In this document: positions 42,081-51,236 of the stretch, one piece after another
How positions within the stretch are numbered: position 1 is the first letter of the stretch
Layout of the letters: each line of letters opens with the position of its first letter
Assembly: GCF_000758755.1 (NCBI RefSeq)
Contig: NZ_JRMV01000279.1
Coordinates: forward strand, 1-64,000
Length of the DNA: 64,000 nt
Source: Actinomyces sp. S6-Spd3
GTDB lineage: Bacteria; Actinomycetota; Actinomycetes; Actinomycetales; Actinomycetaceae
Direction of reading: 5' to 3'
Notes under the pieces: model-generated
Told to the model about the DNA's origin: nothing
Seen by the model: only the letters and a program-made list of their open reading frames with translations
Databases searched by the model: none
Program-made: the position numbers and the translations under genes

Positions 42081-43526
42081 TCAGGCTCCCAGGGCCGCTT
42101 GGATCGGACCCAAGAGGAAGTAGATGACGAAGAGGATCGACGCCAGCCACATCAAGGGGTGGATCTTACGTGCCTTACCAACGGCAATCTGGATGATCGT
42201 GTAGGCAATGAAGCCAACACCGATACCCGCCGAGATCGAGTAGGCGAAAGGCATGAAGGCGATGGTGAGGAATCCAGGAATTGCGAGCTCCGGATCCTTC
42301 CAATCGACTTCCAGAACCTGAGCCATCATCAAGAAGCCAACGAAGACCAAAGCGGTCGAAGCAGCCTCGGTCGGAACAAGCTGAACCAGCGGCGAAAGGA
42401 AGGTCGACAGCAGGAAGAGGACACCGGTGACAACCGAGGCCAGACCCGTACGCGCACCTTCACCCACACCTGAGGTCGACTCAATGTAGGAAGTGTTTGA
42501 GGAAACGCCACCCAGACCACCGGCAGCAGCAGCCAGAGAGTCGATGAGGAGGATGCGGCTGGAGTGCGGGGGGTTTCCGCCATTATCCAAGAGGTCGCCT
42601 TCAGCACCCACGGCGACCATGGTTCCCATGGTGTCGAAGAAGTCCGCGAGCATCAGGGAGAAGATCAGCAGGACCACCGAGACGGCGCCGAGCTTGCTGA
42701 AAGCCCCGATGAAGTCAATCTGGAACAGGGAGTTGAAGGAAGGAATTGAGATCGGAGACCCACTCAGGGAGGGAATAGTTTGTCCCCAGCCGGTGGGAGT
42801 TGTCTCGCTCTTAGCGGGCAGGTGAAGGATCGCCTGCAAGATCACAGCCAAGACGGTCGAGGAGAGCAGGCCGATCAGCATTGCACCCTTTACCTTGCGG
42901 ACATACAAGATGATGGTGACAAGCAAGCCGAAAACGAAGACCAGAGTTGGCCAGCCGTCCAGAGAGCCCTTGATACCCAGCTGAACCGGGGTTGAACCTG
43001 CGCGGATGATACCCGCGTTAATCAGACCAACCAAGGACACGAAGAGGCCGATACCAACGGAGATTGCGGTCTTGAGCTGGTAGGGAACCGCGCGGAAAAC
43101 GGCCTCGCGGAATCCTGTCAGAACCAAGACCGTAATGAGAATGCCTTCCCAGAAGATCAGGCCCATGGCCTCTTGGAAGGTCAGTTTTGCTCCCAGAACG
43201 AGTGTGAAAGCAACGATGGCGTTCAAGCCCATGCCCGCGGCCAGAGCCAGCGGGTAGTTTGCGACCACACCCATGAGAATAGTCATGATGCCGGCAACCA
43301 AAGCGGTGCCGGCAGCAATTCCAGGGGCAGTGATGGAGCTACCCTCGGGCAGGGCAGCAGAAAGAATCAACGGGTTAACAACAAGGATGTAGGCCATTGC
43401 AAAGAAGGTGACCACGCCACCTCGAATTTCACGGCCAACAGTGGATCCACGTTCGGAAATGTGGAAGAAAGCGTCAAGGGAATTTAGTGGCTTCGCGCTC
43501 GTGGGCGCTTTTTCTTGTGTGCTCAC
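42081..43526 (-). CDS. NCS2-family purine permease (AzgA-like)
   Basis: 481 residues. The N terminus LDAFFHISERGSTVGREIRGGVVTFFAMAYILVVNPLIL is typical of AzgA-type guanine/hypoxanthine (or adenine) proton symporters, and later segments such as AGMGLNAIVAFTLVLG, DFFDTMGTMVAVG and SYIESTSGVGEGARTG are conserved. About 14 membrane segments. The start is uncertain: GTG 43526 has GGGGA directly adjacent, while a TTG at 43556 is in frame. A perfect 16-bp palindrome lies just upstream and may be its operator. Confidence 0.92.
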   Translation of the reverse strand: MSTQEKAPTSAKPLNSLDAFFHISERGSTVGREIRGGVVTFFAMAYILVVNPLILSAALPEGSSITAPGIAAGTALVAGIMTILMGVVANYPLALAAGMGLNAIVAFTLVLGAKLTFQEAMGLIFWEGILITVLVLTGFREAVFRAVPYQLKTAISVGIGLFVSLVGLINAGIIRAGSTPVQLGIKGSLDGWPTLVFVFGLLVTIILYVRKVKGAMLIGLLSSTVLAVILQAILHLPAKSETTPTGWGQTIPSLSGSPISIPSFNSLFQIDFIGAFSKLGAVSVVLLIFSLMLADFFDTMGTMVAVGAEGDLLDNGGNPPHSSRILLIDSLAAAAGGLGGVSSNTSYIESTSGVGEGARTGLASVVTGVLFLLSTFLSPLVQLVPTEAASTALVFVGFLMMAQVLEVDWKDPELAIPGFLTIAFMPFAYSISAGIGVGFIAYTIIQIAVGKARKIHPLMWLASILFVIYFLLGPIQAALGA

Positions 43527-43557
43527 TCCCCAAATTTTCGCTGAAAAAACCCTCAAA

Positions 43558-43573
43558 GTGAAGCATGCTTCAC
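43558..43573. promoter_or_regulatory. 16-bp palindrome upstream of the purine permease
   Basis: GTGAAGCATGCTTCAC is a perfect palindrome 32 nt before the GTG start of the NCS2 permease gene. Size and symmetry suit a LacI/GntR-type dimeric repressor. Confidence 0.55.
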
Positions 43574-43643
43574 CTGGCGAGACCAGTTTTGATTTGAGGC
43601 TCTGACCTGCTTATAGTTCTTGTTTAGAACCAGTTCAGGTTGT

Positions 43644-44405
43644 TTAAGCCTCAATGCGTTCAGACTCGACAAGGAAGTCGTTGACGCGAGAGGGCCGAAC
43701 CGGCCAATCTGTCCCGTTATTGGGGACATCTGTTTCCGAGTGCGCACCGCAGGCGTGATCCAAACTGACGACGCAGCCATCATCCGGGGCCCATTCATTT
43801 GCACATACTCCGAAGGCCAAGCGCATCGAGCCGGCCATCTTCATCAAAAAGCCGCAGGTCGAACAGGTCTGCTTCGGACGACGCCCACGCTTGGGGCCTC
43901 GCTCTGATTCGTACCAGCGCTGGGCAGCCTGATCGTGTCCTTTTGCAGAAAGCACGCGAACACGCCCTAAACCGAGTTCACGATCGGTGGGAAGATCCGG
44001 ATACTCACCACTGTCTTCCAAACCGGATTCCAAACGATCGTCATCATCGCGATAGGGCAAGACATCATCGCGACTCACGTCACCGGGCTGGAGGCGTTCT
44101 TCCCATGGAACCCATTCGGGGGCCAAAAGCGATCCTTCACCGGGAACCAGATCAACTTCGCAAACGGTGATCTTGCGTGAACGAGGAACTCGCGTCACGG
44201 TCACGGCCCAGCGCCACCCCACATAACCCGCGTCCGTGCACGCAAAGTAGTGCGTGCCCAGACGTTCTGCGTTCATCTCAAACGATAGATGTTCGCCAAG
44301 CGAAGATTCTCCCGCTATTTCGAGGGCGTTCTCGCGCGCGAAATCAACCGCTTGGGCTAGTTGAGCATCCACGCGGTTATGAGCGGAAGTGTTCTTTTCA
44401 GGCAT
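43644..44405 (-). CDS. DUF3027 family protein
   Basis: 253 residues. The ATG 44405 overlaps the end of the cold-shock gene by 8 bases, so the two are coupled. Visible parts are a conserved N-terminal DAQLAQAVDFARENALEIAG, an EHLSFEMNAERLGTHYFACTDAGYVGWRWAVTVTRV core with many aromatic residues, and near the C terminus a cysteine-rich segment (CSTCGFLMKMAGSMRLAFGVCANEWAPDDGCVV) that could bind zinc. DUF3027 proteins are widespread in actinobacteria beside cold-shock genes, but their function is unknown to me. Confidence 0.85.
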   Translation of the reverse strand: MPEKNTSAHNRVDAQLAQAVDFARENALEIAGESSLGEHLSFEMNAERLGTHYFACTDAGYVGWRWAVTVTRVPRSRKITVCEVDLVPGEGSLLAPEWVPWEERLQPGDVSRDDVLPYRDDDDRLESGLEDSGEYPDLPTDRELGLGRVRVLSAKGHDQAAQRWYESERGPKRGRRPKQTCSTCGFLMKMAGSMRLAFGVCANEWAPDDGCVVSLDHACGAHSETDVPNNGTDWPVRPSRVNDFLVESERIEA

Positions 44406-44772
44406 CAAAATCCTCTGCAACGGCTCGCATGACCTTCGCGATCTTTGCGGCATTTTCCGGGTAGTGGCCGCGGCGCAAAGACTCCGAGGAGGCATCAAGC
44501 AGCTTAATCAAGTCTTCGACGACGGAAACCATTGCTTCAGGCTTACGACGCTGTGCACGCGCAACAGAGTGCGGCGCAGCGATTACCCGAACAGATAGGG
44601 CCTGCGGACCTTTACGTCCATCAGCGATTCCATACTCGACACGAGTCCCGGGACGAGGAATCACTCCTTCAGGAAGAGCCGACGAGTGCAGAAAAACCTG
44701 TTCACCGTCTTCTCCTGTAATGAAGCCAAAACCGCGCTCGGCATCAAAAAACTTCACCTTACCAGTGGGCAT
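44398..44772 (-). CDS. Cold-shock domain protein with C-terminal extension
   Basis: 124 residues. Residues 1-66 form the cold-shock domain with RNP1 KVKFFDAERGFGFI and RNP2 VFLHSSAL, so it binds single-stranded RNA or DNA. A further 60 residues (QRRKPEAMVSVVEDLIKLLDASSESLRRGHYPENAAKIAKVMRAVAEDF) are a helical extension, longer than in CspA. Ribosome site AAGGAAGGAG before the ATG. It is transcribed together with the DUF3027 gene. Confidence 0.93.
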   Translation of the reverse strand: MPTGKVKFFDAERGFGFITGEDGEQVFLHSSALPEGVIPRPGTRVEYGIADGRKGPQALSVRVIAAPHSVARAQRRKPEAMVSVVEDLIKLLDASSESLRRGHYPENAAKIAKVMRAVAEDFDA

Positions 44773-44853
44773 TTCCGCACTCCTTCCTTTGTCATTTGGT
44801 TTACGACGTAACCACCATCATAGATGGCTCTCCACTCAGCCGCCGCATCGTCG

Positions 44854-44866
44854 TAAGCTAGTGGCT
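44854..44866 (+). promoter_or_regulatory. Leaderless promoter of the TPM-domain gene
   Basis: TAAGCT (44854-44859) lies 7 nt before ATG 44867 and there is no Shine-Dalgarno, the same arrangement as at fhs. Confidence 0.5.
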
Positions 44867-46909
44867 ATGTTTTACCACGGTTTTCGCTCCCGGTGTATTG
44901 CGCTCTTTGCCGCGATTGCGTTCGTTTGCATGCCAATTGGCATGGCGCACGCCGATTCCCCCGTGACCATCACCTCGACTGTCACAGACCCGCATTCTTT
45001 CCTGTCTGATTCTCAGGCACAGTCTGCCAGCCAAAGTCTCAGCAAGCTCAAGTCAGGTGGCCTCGACGCCTACGTCGTCTTGGTTACTGACTTTTCGGAT
45101 CAGGCACCGGTGAAGTGGTGCGAGGCCGCAGGAACCAAATCCGGCTTGTCGAATTCTTCTCTTGTCCTTGTCATCGCCACAGAGCAGCGCGTTGCCGCGA
45201 CCTGCGGAAACACCGATCAGAAGGGAATCGCTGACTCCGCGGTGGTCAGCGCCTTCGCTGCCGCGAAGACGGAACTTGGGAAAGCAAATCCACTTGATGC
45301 AGACACTGTCGTTTCGGCAATTCAGGCCTACTCTTCGAGCTTGAAGACCGCCCAGTCCAGCGGAGTGACAACAACAAAGACAAGGGCAACAAGTGCAGCT
45401 ACGCGTTCGTCTACCAGCACAAGCGATAGTTCGGCCTTCCCGCTGGGTTCTATTTTTCTCTTCCTCTTATTCTTGATTCTCCTCCCGATTATCCTCGTCG
45501 CGGCCATCGCGCGTTCGCAGCGCAAGACCCGAAAGATCGTTGTCGGCACGCAGGAACAGCAAAGGGTCCAGTCGACCCTGGACCTTGCACGAATGCTTCT
45601 TGACGCCGACGATGTCGTGCGCGCAAGCGAGGATGAGATCGAGTTTGCTCGCGCTCAATTCGGCCCCGATGCCGTTGCTTCCTTCTCCAGTGCGATTGAT
45701 AACGCGCGAGCCCTTGTGAGCCGAGGATTCGCCTTGCAACGCGGAAATGAGGACGGATCGAATCCTGTTTCCACCCAGGAAATGAATGACTTCATCAACC
45801 GCCTCAACGCGGCGATGAACCAGCTCGTTCAAGAAAGACAGAGCTTCACTGAGCGCCGAAATAAGGAAGCAAATATCGGCGAGCAGGTCAGCGATCTTCT
45901 CGACTCGATCGCACAGACACGCAATCAGATTTCGCAGGCTGAGATGGATCTGCAGACCCTCAAGCTTGCGTATTCTGCCGAGGCCATCGCTTCCTTAATC
46001 GGTCGCCCTGACCAAGCACGCGCGCTCCTTGATCAAGCTGAGACGAGTGCAAAGGAAGCCCTCGCAGCTCAGCAGTCCGGACAAAACGCCTACGAGACTT
46101 TAGAAGTTGCACGCCGTGCTCTGGCTCTTGCTCGCCACCAGCTTGAATCGATTACCCAAGCACCCGACCAGCTTGCTCGTTCTTCCGAGCTTCTGACCGC
46201 TGCGATCGGTTCGATCACTTCCGATATTTCTGATGTCACCCGATTGAAGGCGGATCCAGTCGCCTTCAAGCCCTTGGTAGATTCAGCTCAGGCTGCCATT
46301 AGCGGCGGCCACGCTGCCCAAAACGGCCAGGGCGATCCCCTCGCTGCTCTGGAATCCTTGCGTCTTGCGGAGGCTGCGCTTGACGAGGCCTTGGCTCCCC
46401 TGCGCAGCGCTGAAGAGCGCGCCCAGCGTGCTCAATCGGGAATCGACGCGCTCCTTTCGCAGGCTGATTCAGAGGTCGCGCGCGCGAACCAGCACATCAC
46501 AAGCCACGGATCCTTGGTCGGTTTCGATGCGCGTTCCCAGCTTTCTTTTGCGCGCTCCGCACTCCAAAATGCCCACTCATTCCACAACCAGGGCAACGAC
46601 GAGAGTGCTGCAACCCAGGCACGCACAGCAATTACCTACGCACAGGCAGCGATCACAGCCCCGCTCACCACTCCCCAGCCGTCATCCGGAAGCCGTATTG
46701 CGGATGGCCTCACCGGAGCCCTGGTCTGGTCGGTTCTCGACAGCATCCTTTCCTCGGGCGGCTCACACCGTCGTTCCTGGGATAGCGGTTGGGGCGGATC
46801 AAGTTGGGGTGGCGGGGGCTCCAGCAATAGCGGCAGTTTCGGTGGTTTTGGCGGATCCTCAGGAGGCTTTGGCGGCTCCAGTGGATCAGGTCACACCGAC
46901 TCGTTCTAA
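44867..46909 (+). CDS. TPM-domain membrane protein with Gly/Ser-rich tail
   Basis: 680 residues from ATG 44867. Signal peptide (about 1-30, ending AHA-D), extracytoplasmic TPM domain (about 31-165; PHSFLSDSQAQSASQSLSKL and DAYVVLVTDFSD), a Ser/Thr linker, one transmembrane helix (about 194-215), then a long cytoplasmic coiled-coil-rich region full of Gln/Ala/Arg heptads (about 230-600) and a Gly/Ser tail (GGSSGGFGGSSGSGH). TPM proteins include phosphatase-like and photosystem-repair members. It directly precedes the PspA homologue, so a joint envelope-stress role is likely; the activity is unknown. Confidence 0.85.
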   Translation: MFYHGFRSRCIALFAAIAFVCMPIGMAHADSPVTITSTVTDPHSFLSDSQAQSASQSLSKLKSGGLDAYVVLVTDFSDQAPVKWCEAAGTKSGLSNSSLVLVIATEQRVAATCGNTDQKGIADSAVVSAFAAAKTELGKANPLDADTVVSAIQAYSSSLKTAQSSGVTTTKTRATSAATRSSTSTSDSSAFPLGSIFLFLLFLILLPIILVAAIARSQRKTRKIVVGTQEQQRVQSTLDLARMLLDADDVVRASEDEIEFARAQFGPDAVASFSSAIDNARALVSRGFALQRGNEDGSNPVSTQEMNDFINRLNAAMNQLVQERQSFTERRNKEANIGEQVSDLLDSIAQTRNQISQAEMDLQTLKLAYSAEAIASLIGRPDQARALLDQAETSAKEALAAQQSGQNAYETLEVARRALALARHQLESITQAPDQLARSSELLTAAIGSITSDISDVTRLKADPVAFKPLVDSAQAAISGGHAAQNGQGDPLAALESLRLAEAALDEALAPLRSAEERAQRAQSGIDALLSQADSEVARANQHITSHGSLVGFDARSQLSFARSALQNAHSFHNQGNDESAATQARTAITYAQAAITAPLTTPQPSSGSRIADGLTGALVWSVLDSILSSGGSHRRSWDSGWGGSSWGGGGSSNSGSFGGFGGSSGGFGGSSGSGHTDSF

Positions 46910-46960
46910 TTAAGGTATAGTTCAACCAACATCCCTTTCCCGCATCCCAAGGAGAAAACA

Positions 46961-47677
46961 ATGGCGGAAAAGCAGACCATTCTCGGACGCATCTCGCAGC
47001 TGGCCAAGGCCAACATCAACGCGCTCCTCGACCGCGCTGAAGACCCGCAGAAGATGCTCGACCAGCTCATTCGTGATTACACGAACTCCATTGCAGAGGC
47101 AGAAACCGCAGTCGCACAGACCGTCGGCAACCTCCGCTTGGCTGAAAAGGATTACGAAGAAGACGTCGCAGTCGCCGCAGACTGGGGACGCAAGGCAGCC
47201 GCGGCCTCGGCGAAGGCTGAGGAACTGCGCGCGGCCGGTGATCAGGCTGGCGCACAGAAGTGGGACGACCTCGCACGCGTCGCCATCGGCAAGCAGATCC
47301 AGTTCGAAGGCGAAGCAAAGACCGCTGAGCCCATCATTGCCTCGCAGCGCGAAGTTGTCGAGAAGCTCAAGACCGGTCTGACGCAGATGAAGGACAAGCT
47401 CGGAGAGCTCAAGATCAAGCGCGATCAGCTTGTTGCCCGCCAGAAGGCAGCCGAGGCTCAGGCACAGGTTACCGATGCTGTTTCCTCGATCAATATCCTC
47501 GATCCTTCCTCCGAACTCTCTCGCTTCGAAGACAAGGTTCGTCACACCGAGGCACTCGCACAGGGCAAGGCAGAGGTCGCCGCATCTTCGCTGGACGCTC
47601 AGTTTGCCGAGCTCGAGACCGATGCTTCGCAGGTCGAGATTGAAGCTCGTCTTGCAGCACTGAAGCAGCAGAACTGA
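46961..47677 (+). CDS. pspA: PspA/IM30 (Vipp1) family protein
   Basis: 238 residues, nearly all alpha-helical coiled coil: ILGRISQLAKANINALLDRAEDPQKMLDQLIRDY is the family N-terminal signature and repeated Ala/Lys/Glu helices follow. PspA proteins polymerise on the inner membrane face and stabilise it under stress. Ribosome site AAGGAGA. It follows the TPM-domain gene by 51 nt, and a bidirectional terminator follows, so the two genes form one unit. Confidence 0.95.
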   Translation: MAEKQTILGRISQLAKANINALLDRAEDPQKMLDQLIRDYTNSIAEAETAVAQTVGNLRLAEKDYEEDVAVAADWGRKAAAASAKAEELRAAGDQAGAQKWDDLARVAIGKQIQFEGEAKTAEPIIASQREVVEKLKTGLTQMKDKLGELKIKRDQLVARQKAAEAQAQVTDAVSSINILDPSSELSRFEDKVRHTEALAQGKAEVAASSLDAQFAELETDASQVEIEARLAALKQQN

Positions 47678-47690
47678 TTCATCACATAAA

Positions 47691-47726
47691 AAGTGTGGGC
47701 CCTGGATTCCAGGGCCCACACTTTTG
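47691..47726. terminator. Bidirectional terminator between pspA and NYN gene
   Basis: A stem of about 15 bp (47691-47705 with 47709-47723) with T runs on both sides: TTTT on + and TTTTT on -. It lies between convergent genes. Confidence 0.9.
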
Positions 47727-47730
47727 CGTT

Positions 47731-48303
47731 TTAGATGTAATCGAAGGGATCGAAGGCGTCAATGTCGATGATGTGAATGCGCGGAAGCTGAACTTGGAAG
47801 GCATGCGCGTCGTATTCGAGGTCGATAATTTCGAGTCCCATGTCCTCAAGTTCATGGAATTGGCTCGAAAGGAATTCCTTGAAGCACATGATCCCGACGC
47901 GATGCCCATTCTCAAGGAGTTCTTGAATTTGGGGAAGGAAATCCGCATCGTGTGAGGCCAAAATGACTGACCCCACGCCCTTGTGGGCGATCGCCTCGAG
48001 AGTGCGTTGGATACCAACGTCAACGACTTTCATATCCTCGGGACCCGCCAAGGGCAGCGCACGATACCCCATCGCATGTAGCGCTTGAATAAAGCCCATG
48101 GGCAAATAACCGGAGCTCCCGTTCAGGAAGAACAGGCCGCGCACGTGCTGGTTCCAGAGCTGTTCAGTCGCCTCGCGAATACGATCCCAACGGGGGCGTT
48201 CTTCGGGAGTGGGGCGGCGTTCTAAAACGGATAGGCCAAGGGTGGCGTCAATATTTTCGCCATCAATCAGGAGGTAGGTCTCTTCGACGTCAACGGGATC
48301 CAT
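47731..48303 (-). CDS. NYN-domain (PIN-like) putative ribonuclease
   Basis: 190 residues, one NYN/LabA-like domain. The likely metal-binding acidic residues are D14 in LLIDGENID, the Asp in KVVDVGIQRTLEA, and the HDADF motif in SVILASHDADFLPQI. NYN proteins are single-strand endonucleases or act in RNA processing. Ends in DPFDYI, which lies at the terminator. It stands alone, convergent with pspA and upstream of glpK. Confidence 0.88.
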   Translation of the reverse strand: MDPVDVEETYLLIDGENIDATLGLSVLERRPTPEERPRWDRIREATEQLWNQHVRGLFFLNGSSGYLPMGFIQALHAMGYRALPLAGPEDMKVVDVGIQRTLEAIAHKGVGSVILASHDADFLPQIQELLENGHRVGIMCFKEFLSSQFHELEDMGLEIIDLEYDAHAFQVQLPRIHIIDIDAFDPFDYI

Positions 48304-48362
48304 AGAGCAATCCTATATTGCCCTTAGGATCCCGTTGAGTGTTTTTACGCGCGCCCCGTCAC

Positions 48363-49877
48363 CTAGTCTTCTTCGACCCAATCAAAAGTTCTGGTCACGG
48401 CCTTCTTCCACAGACGGTAGGTGCGATCACGCTCGGCGGCATCCATCGTGGGAGTCCAGCGTTTTCCTTCCTGCCAGTTGGCCACGATGTCTTCGGTTCC
48501 TGACCAGTAACCAACAGCAATTCCAGCCGCATAGGCCGCGCCCAGTGCAGTCGTCTCAATGACTTTCGGGCGAACAACGTCTACACCACACAGGTCGGCT
48601 TGGAACTGCATGACGAGGTTGTCATGCGTCATTCCACCGTCAACTTTAAGTTCCTTGAGTGGCACTCCCGCATCCGCGTTCATTGCGTCGAGGACTTCGG
48701 CGCTTTGGAACGCCGTCGACTCTTCGACGGCGCGGGCGATGTGTCCCTTGGTGACATAGCGAGTCAGTCCCACAATTGCCCCGCGTGCATCAGAACGCCA
48801 GTAGGGTGCGAAGAGTCCTGAGAATGCCGGAACGAAGTAGACTCCCCCGTTATCGTCAACGGTCTGAGCAAGTGCCTGAATATCCTTCGATTCTTCAATG
48901 AGTCCCAGGTTGTCGCGCATCCATTGGGTCAGTGAACCGGCGATGGCGATCGAGCCTTCAAGGGCGTAGACCGGATCCTGGTCACCGATCTTGTAAGCGA
49001 CTGTTGTGAGCAGACCGTTTTCAGAAAAGACCGGCTCGGTACCGGTATTCATCAGCATGAAGCAGCCAGTTCCGTAGGTGTTCTTCGCCATACCCTTTTC
49101 AAAGCATGCCTGGCCGAAAGTTGCAGCTTGCTGATCACCGAGGATGCCCGAGATCGGGGTATCGATGAGCAAGCCATTTTTCCGTCCATAACCGTAGATC
49201 TCAGAAGACGACTTGATTTCGGGGAGCATCGACATGGGGATCCCGAAGATCTCGCATACGTCCTCACGCCACTGAAGCGTACGGATATCCATGAGCATCG
49301 TGCGCGAGGCGTTGGTGACATCGGTGCAGTGCACACCGCCATTGACCCCGCCCGTCAGATTCCACAAAACCCAGCAGTCGGTGTTGCCGAAGAGGAGGTC
49401 CCCGGCCTCGGCACGCTGACGCGCTCCCTCAACGTTGTCGAGAATCCACTTAATCTTTGAGCCTGAGAAATAGGGCGAGAGCCCGAGGCCACAGATCTGA
49501 CGGAAGCGATCAGGTCCTTCCTCCCCCTCGAGTTCTTTTACGATCTCGGAGGTCCGCATGTCTTGCCAGACGATTGCGTTGTAGACAGGTTCTCCTGTGT
49601 TCTTATCCCACACCACGGTGGTCTCTCGCTGGTTTGTAATTCCAACAGCCGCAAGAGAGTGACGGTTAATTTCTGCCTTTTGCAAGGCTTCGGCAACAAC
49701 TGTTCGCACAGAACCCCAAATTTCCATCGGGTCGTGCTCTACCCATCCTGGATTGGGGAAAATCTGAGTGAATTCCTTCTGCCCAACGGAGACAATTTCA
49801 CCGGAGTGATTGAAGATGATCGCTCGTGTGGAGGTTGTTCCTTGGTCGATCGCCATGACAAATTTTTCGGTAGTCAT
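48363..49877 (-). CDS. glpK: Glycerol kinase
   Basis: Phosphorylates glycerol to sn-glycerol-3-phosphate. 504 residues from ATG 49877 (GAAAGGA upstream; 40 upstream residues in frame are not protein-like). FGGY fold: [71 protein letters not shown], and [13 protein letters not shown]. All family motifs are intact. There is no glpF or glpD beside it. The divergent SorC regulator and the palindrome between them suggest local regulation. Confidence 0.97.
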   Translation of the reverse strand: MTTEKFVMAIDQGTTSTRAIIFNHSGEIVSVGQKEFTQIFPNPGWVEHDPMEIWGSVRTVVAEALQKAEINRHSLAAVGITNQRETTVVWDKNTGEPVYNAIVWQDMRTSEIVKELEGEEGPDRFRQICGLGLSPYFSGSKIKWILDNVEGARQRAEAGDLLFGNTDCWVLWNLTGGVNGGVHCTDVTNASRTMLMDIRTLQWREDVCEIFGIPMSMLPEIKSSSEIYGYGRKNGLLIDTPISGILGDQQAATFGQACFEKGMAKNTYGTGCFMLMNTGTEPVFSENGLLTTVAYKIGDQDPVYALEGSIAIAGSLTQWMRDNLGLIEESKDIQALAQTVDDNGGVYFVPAFSGLFAPYWRSDARGAIVGLTRYVTKGHIARAVEESTAFQSAEVLDAMNADAGVPLKELKVDGGMTHDNLVMQFQADLCGVDVVRPKVIETTALGAAYAAGIAVGYWSGTEDIVANWQEGKRWTPTMDAAERDRTYRLWKKAVTRTFDWVEED

Positions 49878-50179
49878 GAATGTCCTTTCAGAGTTGCTGT
49901 CACGTCGTTGTGCACTACTCGGGCGCAAGCGAGAAAGTAGATTGCGGCAGGGATGACGATGCGCACTCACACAAAAGAACACAGCGCCACGAACCACGAT
50001 CCGGGAATCTTTCTAGTATCTCATTCATTGCGCGCTCACCATAATTTCGATGAACATTTGTTCACGCCTGAGGATCTCCCATTCTTGATTTGACTGGGTT
50101 CACTTGCTCGCTTTTGGCGTAAACACGCGCCTCATCAAATGTATCCCGCTGCACGCTTGTGCATGGCATACTAGGAAAT
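49878..50179. other. Divergent regulatory region between glpK and SorC regulator
   Basis: No gene. It contains the palindrome at 50051-50064 and CATACT (50167-50172), a candidate -10 box 7 nt before the GTG of the regulator. The part near glpK is otherwise featureless. Confidence 0.55.
50051..50064. promoter_or_regulatory. 14-bp palindrome, candidate SorC operator
   Basis: TGAACATTTGTTCA is a near-central perfect palindrome (6-bp arms, 2-nt centre) between the glpK and SorC-family genes. Placement and shape suit an operator for the neighbouring regulator. Confidence 0.55.
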
Positions 50180-51145
50180 GTGACGATACGTGACGAGCAG
50201 GCGCATGAAGCAGCCTCGATGTACTACCTCCAGGGGCAGACGATGGAAACCATCGCCCGCCACCTCGGTGTGTCACGTTCCTCTGTCTCCCGTCTACTGA
50301 CCTACGCACGTAATTCGGGCTTGGTCCGTATTTCTGTCGCCGCGACTCCCGGGAACCGGGGTTCGCTTTCCGGGCAGATCAACGAGATTTTCGGAGTCCA
50401 CACTTCGGTTGTTCCCGTCCACGATATTCACACCGAAGTCAATCGCCTCCACAACGTTGCTCGCGTCGCTGCAGAACGGCTAGTTGATCTCTTAAAGCCC
50501 GGTGACACTTTAGGAATCGCCTGGGGTAACACGACATCCGAGGTCACACGGTGTCTACCTCGAGTCAACCTTCCGGGGTCTACGGTTGTCCAGCTCAACG
50601 GCGCAGCAACAGCAACAGAATCCGGCTTTCCCTACGCCGACGCAATTATTTCACGCGCTGCGACTGCACTTGGCGCACGCATGGTTCACTTCCCCGTTCC
50701 TGCATTCTTTGATTTCCCAGAAACTAAAGAAGCATTGTGGAGAGAACGCTCGATTACCTCCGTACTTGCAACGATCGATTCGGCAAATGTCGCTCTCTTC
50801 GGTGTCGGTTCTCTTTCCGCGCGTCTTCCTTCCCGCGTGTACTCCGGCGGATTCCTTGATGCTGACGAAATCGCTCAGGCACAAGAAGACGGCGTCGTGG
50901 GCGACGTGTGCACGGTCCTCATTCGCGAGGACGGCTCAACCGATATGGACTTAAACCGTCGCGCTTCGGGTCCTTTCCCCGAGACCTTGAAGAAGATCCC
51001 GAGGCGTCTTGCCGTCGTTGCGGGCGCTTCAAAGGCTCTCCCGCTTCTGGGAGCTCTACGCGCGGGAGTTATTACCGACCTTGTGCTTGATGACGGCGCT
51101 GCGCGCGAGCTTCTTGACCTGATCCGTCACCGCACGCACGCCTAA
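50180..51145 (+). CDS. SorC/DeoR-family sugar-binding transcriptional regulator
   Basis: 321 residues from GTG 50180; the track of codons back to 50159 has no support. N-terminal helix-turn-helix (ASMYYLQGQTMETIARHLGVSRSSVSRLLTYARNSGLV, about 10-45), then the SorC sugar-phosphate-binding domain (about 60-310) with GDTLGIAWGNTTSEV and FGVGSLSARLPSRVYSGGFL. It probably senses a phosphorylated sugar or polyol; with glpK divergent, glycerol-related effectors are a reasonable guess. The start may be leaderless (CATACT box 7 nt upstream) or use AGGA. Confidence 0.9.
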   Translation: MTIRDEQAHEAASMYYLQGQTMETIARHLGVSRSSVSRLLTYARNSGLVRISVAATPGNRGSLSGQINEIFGVHTSVVPVHDIHTEVNRLHNVARVAAERLVDLLKPGDTLGIAWGNTTSEVTRCLPRVNLPGSTVVQLNGAATATESGFPYADAIISRAATALGARMVHFPVPAFFDFPETKEALWRERSITSVLATIDSANVALFGVGSLSARLPSRVYSGGFLDADEIAQAQEDGVVGDVCTVLIREDGSTDMDLNRRASGPFPETLKKIPRRLAVVAGASKALPLLGALRAGVITDLVLDDGAARELLDLIRHRTHA

Positions 51146-51189
51146 GCTCCGATGCGTTTCAACGGAGCGCGCGTGTATGCAAATAAACA

Positions 51190-51222
51190 GCGACCGGCCT
51201 CGTCATTGACGAAACCGGTCGC
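51190..51222 (-). terminator. Terminator of lysS
   Basis: GCGACCGG / CCGGTCGC outer arms and an inner TCGTCA/TGACGA pair, 14 nt after the lysS stop. The - strand tail is TGTTTATTTG. Confidence 0.8.
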
Positions 51223-51236
51223 GAAATGTTTGAAGA

